DNA from: Bacteroidia bacterium
GTDB taxonomy: Bacteria > Bacteroidota > Bacteroidia > Flavobacteriales > Flavobacteriaceae
Direction: 5' to 3'
DNA length: 10,303 bases
NCBI GenBank assembly: GCA_030431085.1
Contig: JAUIJW010000072.1
Location: forward strand, 1 to 10,303
The translations under genes were made by a program, and so were the position numbers. Shown here piece after piece: positions 7,201 to 10,303 of this stretch; within the stretch, counting starts at the first letter, position 1; the number at the start of each line of letters is the position of its first letter. The notes beneath the pieces are model-generated. The model was not told the origin of the DNA, did not search any database, and saw only the letters and a list, made by a program, of their open reading frames with translations.

Positions 7201-7217
7201 GGCAAATTACATCATTG

Positions 7218-7249
7218 TTTGACTGATAGTTATAAAATAGCTATATTCG
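7218..7249 (+). promoter_or_regulatory. Candidate promoter of the export lipoprotein gene
   Basis: TTTG at 7218-7221 and TATATTCG at 7242-7249 are separated by 20 bases. This matches the Bacteroidota layout of TTG, 17-23 bases, TAnnTTTG, with one mismatch in the -7 box. It lies 22 bases before the ATG at 7272, in the 71-bp gap after ugd. It suggests the export gene can be transcribed on its own as well as by read-through. Confidence 0.5.
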
Positions 7250-7271
7250 TTTACACTAAACCTTAAATGTT

Positions 7272-8057
7272 ATGATTAAATATATTACTACTGTTCTTGT
7301 TGTATTCCTATTATTTTCTTGTGCTACTAAAGACGACGTAGTCTATTTTAACGGAATCAATAGCTCAGATAATTCAGTGGGATTAGATAGTTATTCTCCA
7401 ACTTACCATATAGATGACGAATTGGTTATTGTGGTTAATGCCATTGATGCCGAAGCGGCTAAACCATTTAATCAGATGGCAGTAAGTTACATGGATGATA
7501 TTCGTTATGCTATGGGTAGAGAACGAATTCAAACTTATATTATAGATCATGAAGGTATGGTTGAAATGCCTGTTATTGGTAAAGTTAAATTGGCGGGTTT
7601 AAATAGGGCGCAAGCGACTCAACTTTTAAAAGATAAATTAAAAGATTATATCAAAGACCCTATTGTTAATATTAGAACAGTCAATTATAAAATTACAGTA
7701 TTAGGTGAAGTTAATAGACCAGGTACTTATACTGCAACTAATGAAAGAATTACTTTGATAGAGGCGATTGGAATGGCAGGAGACTTAACCATTTATGGAG
7801 AAAGAGAAAACGTATTGGTTATACAGGATTATGATGGTAAAAAAACCTACACCAGAGTTAATCTAAAATCTGATGACTTATTTAAGTCACCCGTATATTA
7901 TTTGTCTCAAAACGATGTGGTGTATGTAGAACCTAATAAAACTAGAGCAAGAGGTTCTTCTATTGGCGCAGCCACTGGGGTAGTAATTTCTGTAGTGGGT
8001 ATCTTAATTTCGGTAGCTACTTTAGTGGTTACGGTTATGAACAATAATAATAATTAA
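7272..8057 (+). CDS. Wza-like polysaccharide export lipoprotein
   Basis: A 261-residue outer-membrane polysaccharide exporter of the Poly_export/SLBB family. Residues 1-17 are a lipoprotein signal with lipobox LFSC (Cys17). Residues about 43-137 match the export domain, with YHIDDELVI (45-53) near its start and the conserved turn GMVEMPVIGKVKLAGLN (95-111). TVLGEVNRPGTY (142-153) begins an SLBB domain, ending near 190. QNDVVYVEPNK (213-223) precedes a C-terminal hydrophobic helix (about 231-255) and an Asn-rich tail. The single SLBB and the C-terminal helix fit the short Bacteroidota form rather than E. coli Wza (about 380 residues). A promoter-like element lies just upstream and a strong terminator just downstream. 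The usual partner, a Wzc-type tyrosine kinase, is not the next gene here. Function in exporting the polysaccharide built by neighbouring enzymes is inferred. Confidence 0.9.
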   Translation: MIKYITTVLVVFLLFSCATKDDVVYFNGINSSDNSVGLDSYSPTYHIDDELVIVVNAIDAEAAKPFNQMAVSYMDDIRYAMGRERIQTYIIDHEGMVEMPVIGKVKLAGLNRAQATQLLKDKLKDYIKDPIVNIRTVNYKITVLGEVNRPGTYTATNERITLIEAIGMAGDLTIYGERENVLVIQDYDGKKTYTRVNLKSDDLFKSPVYYLSQNDVVYVEPNKTRARGSSIGAATGVVISVVGILISVATLVVTVMNNNNN

Positions 8058-8058
8058 G

Positions 8059-8088
8059 AAAAAACAGTAAGGGTTTACCCTTACTGTT
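8059..8088. terminator. Bidirectional intrinsic terminator
   Basis: AACAGTAAGGG (8063-8073), loop TTTA, CCCTTACTGTT (8078-8088) form a perfect 11-bp hairpin between convergent genes. On the minus strand the stem is followed by six T (8064 to 8059), a textbook terminator for the OsmC gene, whose TAA stop lies inside the stem. On the plus strand it ends the export lipoprotein gene; the downstream T-rich run is less tight (ctatatattttt). Clear from sequence. Confidence 0.9.
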
Positions 8089-8500
8089 CTATATATTTTT
8101 CTGAGATAGAAACATCTGCAAACTTTTTAAACATAGCCATAACACCGCAATATTGGTCTACAGAAAGTTGTATGGCTTTCTTAATTTTATCTTTTTTGAA
8201 AGAAGAGCCATAAAACACATATTCCATATGTACTTTATCGTAATATTTGGGATGCTCCTCTGTGAGTTCTCCAGTTACATTGATCTCTAAATGATCGACT
8301 TCTGCACGCATTTTTTTTAGTAAAGAAACAATATCTAAACCAGAACAACCGGCTAAAGAAGTTAACATTAAAGCTTTTGGTCGAAGGCCATTACCTTCAC
8401 CACCAGATTCTGTACCGGCATCGATTTTAAAACTACCTCCCATACTATCGGCATTAAAAGCCATATTACCTTTCCATTGAATTTGAATTTCATTTGTCAT
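8081..8500 (-). CDS. OsmC-family protein
   Basis: A 139-residue protein of the OsmC/YhfA family, small dimeric proteins in which two cysteines reduce organic hydroperoxides or handle other thiol chemistry. GLRPKALMLTSLAGCSGLD (38-56) contains the first conserved Cys52 and the helix that shapes the active site, and DQYCGVMAMF (115-124) contains the second, Cys118. EINVTGELTEEHPKYYDKVH (72-91) is the typical central strand region. Length fits the family. It is the second gene of a minus-strand pair, 13 bp after the dipeptide epimerase gene, so it is probably co-transcribed from the promoter near 9551. Its stop codon is part of the terminator hairpin. The YhfA-like subgroup has no well-established substrate, so peroxidase activity is a family inference only. 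Confidence 0.9.
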   Translation of the reverse strand: MTNEIQIQWKGNMAFNADSMGGSFKIDAGTESGGEGNGLRPKALMLTSLAGCSGLDIVSLLKKMRAEVDHLEINVTGELTEEHPKYYDKVHMEYVFYGSSFKKDKIKKAIQLSVDQYCGVMAMFKKFADVSISEKYIEQ

Positions 8501-8513
8501 AGATTTCTTATTT

Positions 8514-9527
8514 TTAAGGGTTTAAAGTTACGCCAATTCCTGGAATGTTAGAATATTCAATTGTGCCATCAACAATGTTAACTCCAGTGGCGATGTCATT
8601 TTTAAGCAATAAAGACCCATCCATGTCAACATAATCTAATTGTGGCAGTAAATGGGCTATGGCAGAGATGCCTACAGAAGATTCTGTCATACATCCCACC
8701 ATGGTTTTTAGACTTAAGGTTTTGGCTTTAGCAATCATCCTTCTGGCTGGGGTTAAGCCGCCACATTTAACCAGTTTTATATTGATGCCATGAAAACTGT
8801 TGTAACATGCCTCAACATCTTGTTCTATTTGGCAGCTTTCATCAGCAATAATTGGCAAGACACTGTGTTGATATACTTCTTTAGCACCAAGTAAATCTTC
8901 TGCAGGTAATGGTTGTTCAATAAACTCTACATTTAAAGACTTTAAAATTTCGGCATTTTTTATTGTTTCATCCGCAGTCCATGCGCAATTGGCATCTATT
9001 CTAAAGGTAGCTTTGGTGTATTGTCTTAGTGTTTTGATAATATCAATATCATTTTCTGTACCTAATTTTATTTTATATAAAGGCCAATTTTTTGCTTTTA
9101 ATTTGGTTACCATATTATCGATGGTATCAATACCAATGGTATAGTTGGTAATAGGGTTTTTATCAATATCAAAACCCCAGAATTCATACAGTTTTAGATT
9201 TCTTTTTTTGGTGTAAAAATCGTGATAAGCTATATCTAAGGCACAGAGTGCAAACATATTGCTCTTTAAATAAGGATACATTTTATGCCAAAAATCTTCT
9301 GGCTTAAGTCCACTAAAAGCTTTTATTCGTGATTTTACCGCGTTGAGGTCATCTATAATTTGTTCTTGACTCTTATGATAATATGGGTTTTCTGAAGCTT
9401 CTCCGTACCCAGAAACATCACCCTCCTTTAATTCTACAATCAAAGTTTTTTTATGGCTGAATGATTGCCTTGAGATGGTAAAAGTGTCTTTTAATAATAA
9501 TTTATACGGTCTTAAGATCAGTTCCAT
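8514..9527 (-). CDS. Dipeptide epimerase, enolase superfamily (L-Ala-D/L-Glu epimerase type)
   Basis: A 337-residue enolase-superfamily enzyme of the muconate-lactonizing subgroup. The N-terminal capping domain includes GYGEASENPYY (40-50). In the barrel, YKIKLGT (151-157) gives the catalytic KxK (Lys152, Lys154). The three Mg ligands are Asp178 in RIDAN, Glu204 in FIEQP and Asp229 in IADES. NIKLVKCGG (249-257) supplies the opposite-face lysine (probably Lys251), and VDMDG (300-304) matches the DxD motif that binds the dipeptide amino group in L-Ala-D/L-Glu epimerases. Such enzymes interconvert L-Ala-D-Glu and L-Ala-L-Glu when murein peptides are recycled; other dipeptide specificities occur in Bacteroidota homologues. 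It is the first gene of a pair with OsmC. The exact substrate cannot be read from sequence; o-succinylbenzoate synthase is less likely because of the KxK and DxD contexts and the lack of menaquinone genes nearby. Confidence 0.87.
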   Translation of the reverse strand: MELILRPYKLLLKDTFTISRQSFSHKKTLIVELKEGDVSGYGEASENPYYHKSQEQIIDDLNAVKSRIKAFSGLKPEDFWHKMYPYLKSNMFALCALDIAYHDFYTKKRNLKLYEFWGFDIDKNPITNYTIGIDTIDNMVTKLKAKNWPLYKIKLGTENDIDIIKTLRQYTKATFRIDANCAWTADETIKNAEILKSLNVEFIEQPLPAEDLLGAKEVYQHSVLPIIADESCQIEQDVEACYNSFHGINIKLVKCGGLTPARRMIAKAKTLSLKTMVGCMTESSVGISAIAHLLPQLDYVDMDGSLLLKNDIATGVNIVDGTIEYSNIPGIGVTLNP

Positions 9528-9537
9528 AAATACGTAA

Positions 9538-9545
9538 TATATTTG
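9538..9545 (+). promoter_or_regulatory. -7 promoter element of the AhpD-like gene
   Basis: TATATTTG is a perfect TAnnTTTG match, 49 bases before the ATG at 9595. No obvious TTG -33 box is present. It forms the left arm of a dyad whose right arm is the -7 element of the opposite gene. Confidence 0.45.
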
Positions 9546-9550
9546 AAAAA

Positions 9551-9558
9551 CAAATGTA
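9551..9558 (-). promoter_or_regulatory. -7 promoter element of the epimerase-OsmC pair
   Basis: On the minus strand, TACATTTG matches TAnnTTTG. It lies 23 bases upstream of the epimerase ATG at 9527, giving a leader of about 18 bases. No TTG -33 box is evident. It faces the plus-strand element at 9538-9545 across only five A residues. Confidence 0.45.
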
Positions 9559-9594
9559 TAATAAATAATAGTTGAATTCTAATAATTAAACCAG

Positions 9595-10185
9595 ATGCCA
9601 TTAGTTAAACCGATGTCGCCAGAGACTAACCCTGATGTGAAAGAATTAGCCAAATTTTTTAATGAAACCTTAGGGTTTTGCCCAAACAGTGTGTTAACCA
9701 TGCAGATTCGCCCAGAAATTGCAAGAGCGTTTATCAATTTGAATATGGCGGTGATGGCCAATCATGGTAGAGTTACCTCTGCTTTAAAGAGATTAATTGC
9801 CTATATAAGTAGTAGTGTTACAGGTTGTAGATACTGTGAAGCCCATGCCATTAGAGCTGCCGAGCGTTATGGAGCCGAAAAAGAACAGCTTAATCATGTT
9901 TGGGAGTATAAAACACATCCTGCTTTTAATGATGCAGAGCGCGCAGCACTTGATTTTTCGGTGGCCGCGTCTTCTATTCCTAATCATGTAGATCAAGACA
10001 TTCAAAAGAATTTACATCAATACTGGGATGACGGTGAAATTGTTGAAATGTTGGGGGTTATATCTTTATTTGGGTATTTAAATCGTTGGAACGACTCGAT
10101 GGGCACTACTCTAGAAAAAGATGCTATTTTATCTGGTGAACAGTATTTAAATAAAAATGGTTGGGAGGTAGGAAAGCACAAGTAA
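9595..10185 (+). CDS. AhpD-like/carboxymuconolactone decarboxylase family protein
   Basis: A 196-residue, mostly helical protein of the AhpD/CMD fold, in the subgroup often named peroxidase-related enzyme. GCRYCEAHAIRAAERYG (77-93) contains the redox CxxC (Cys78, Cys81) followed by His84, the core that in AhpD relays protons and electrons to break peroxides. It is preceded by the helix VTSALKRLIAYISSSV (60-75), typical of the family. FNDAERAALDFSVAAS (111-126) and VISLFGYLNRWNDSMG (155-170) are the C-terminal helices of the longer CMD subgroup. Length is normal. The ATG at 9595 is the first in-frame start after the promoter element. It is divergent from the epimerase-OsmC pair, sharing an overlapping promoter region. 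A thiol-based antioxidant role is a family inference; there is no adjacent ahpC, and substrate and reductant are unknown. Confidence 0.87.
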   Translation: MPLVKPMSPETNPDVKELAKFFNETLGFCPNSVLTMQIRPEIARAFINLNMAVMANHGRVTSALKRLIAYISSSVTGCRYCEAHAIRAAERYGAEKEQLNHVWEYKTHPAFNDAERAALDFSVAASSIPNHVDQDIQKNLHQYWDDGEIVEMLGVISLFGYLNRWNDSMGTTLEKDAILSGEQYLNKNGWEVGKHK

Positions 10186-10217
10186 TATAAGTTGGTGATA
10201 AATGGATGCAACATAAA

Positions 10218-10242
10218 AAAACTAGCGAAAACAGTTAGTTTT
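10218..10242 (+). terminator. Weak candidate terminator after the AhpD-like gene
   Basis: AAAACTAGC (10218-10226) can pair with GTTAGTTTT (10234-10242), including one G-U pair, around a 7-base loop. It lies 33 bases past the stop codon. The T run is part of the stem and is followed by A residues, so terminator strength is doubtful. Confidence 0.4.
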
Positions 10243-10266
10243 AAAAATCATGGTATTTAGGTATTT

Positions 10267-10274
10267 TATTTTTG
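10267..10274 (+). promoter_or_regulatory. Candidate -7 element for a gene beyond the right edge
   Basis: TATTTTTG fits TAnnTTTG and lies 29 bases from the window end, after the weak terminator. The 118 bases after 10185 hold no convincing open reading frame. No TTG -33 element is visible, so this is tentative. Confidence 0.3.
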
Positions 10275-10303
10275 TAAAGAGCTATTTAATTTTAACAAAG
10301 CAA

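Noticed and set aside
8040..8057. Run of Asn codons (AAT repeats) at the end of the export gene as a phase-variable repeat
   Set aside because: Only five Asn codons, directly before the stop; a short hydrophilic tail after a membrane helix is unremarkable, and a trinucleotide run would not shift the frame.
9579..10214. Several 60-70-codon minus-strand frames opposite the AhpD-like gene
   Set aside because: All lie antisense to a well-supported family member and show no signal of their own.
1..10303. Search for CRISPR arrays, tRNA, rRNA, transposases, integrases, toxin-antitoxin or phage-defence genes
   Set aside because: No regularly spaced repeats, cloverleaf sequence, mobile-element protein or defence-type domain was recognised; coding density and gene types look like stable chromosome.

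Overview
The window looks like chromosomal DNA from a member of the Bacteroidota, most likely the family Flavobacteriaceae. The DNA is AT-rich. Genes lack clear Shine-Dalgarno sites. Several gene starts are preceded by the Bacteroidota -7 element TAnnTTTG. The protein set also fits: a UpxY-like NusG paralogue at the head of a polysaccharide cluster, a TlpA-like lipoprotein and a short Wza-like lipoprotein with a C-terminal membrane helix. The genus cannot be told from the sequence.

Layout. Bases 1-1021 (minus) hold the N-terminal 340 residues of a secreted TPR-repeat protein that runs off the left edge. Upstream of it, also on the minus strand, is a TlpA-type thioredoxin-fold lipoprotein (1166-2401). 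Divergent from that is an FtsE-like ABC ATPase (2514-3173), followed one base later by a family 2 glycosyltransferase (3175-4077). This converges, with a 9-bp overlap, on a family 4 glycosyltransferase on the minus strand (4069-5181, TTG start). From 5318 to 8057 a plus-strand polysaccharide block encodes a UpxY/NusG-like antiterminator, UDP-glucose 6-dehydrogenase and a Wza-like export lipoprotein. It ends at a strong bidirectional hairpin terminator. The minus-strand pair 9527-8081 encodes an enolase-superfamily dipeptide epimerase and an OsmC-family protein. A divergent AhpD/carboxymuconolactone decarboxylase-like protein occupies 9595-10185. The last 118 bases hold a weak terminator and a promoter-like element for a gene outside the window.

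How the genes fit together. The two glycosyltransferases, the antiterminator, the UDP-glucuronate-forming dehydrogenase and the outer-membrane export protein together suggest a cell-surface polysaccharide locus. The locus is incomplete here: no Wzc kinase, flippase, polymerase or initiating transferase is present, and transcription appears to stop straight after the export gene. The right part is ordinary metabolism and redox: a murein-peptide-type epimerase, OsmC and an AhpD-like protein. I see no phage, insertion sequence, CRISPR array, tRNA or rRNA, and no strong evidence for a wholly new system. The points most worth a second look are regulatory: an upstream mini-ORF overlapping the antiterminator start, face-to-face promoter elements in a dyad at 9537-9559, and inverted and direct repeats at 1096-1130.
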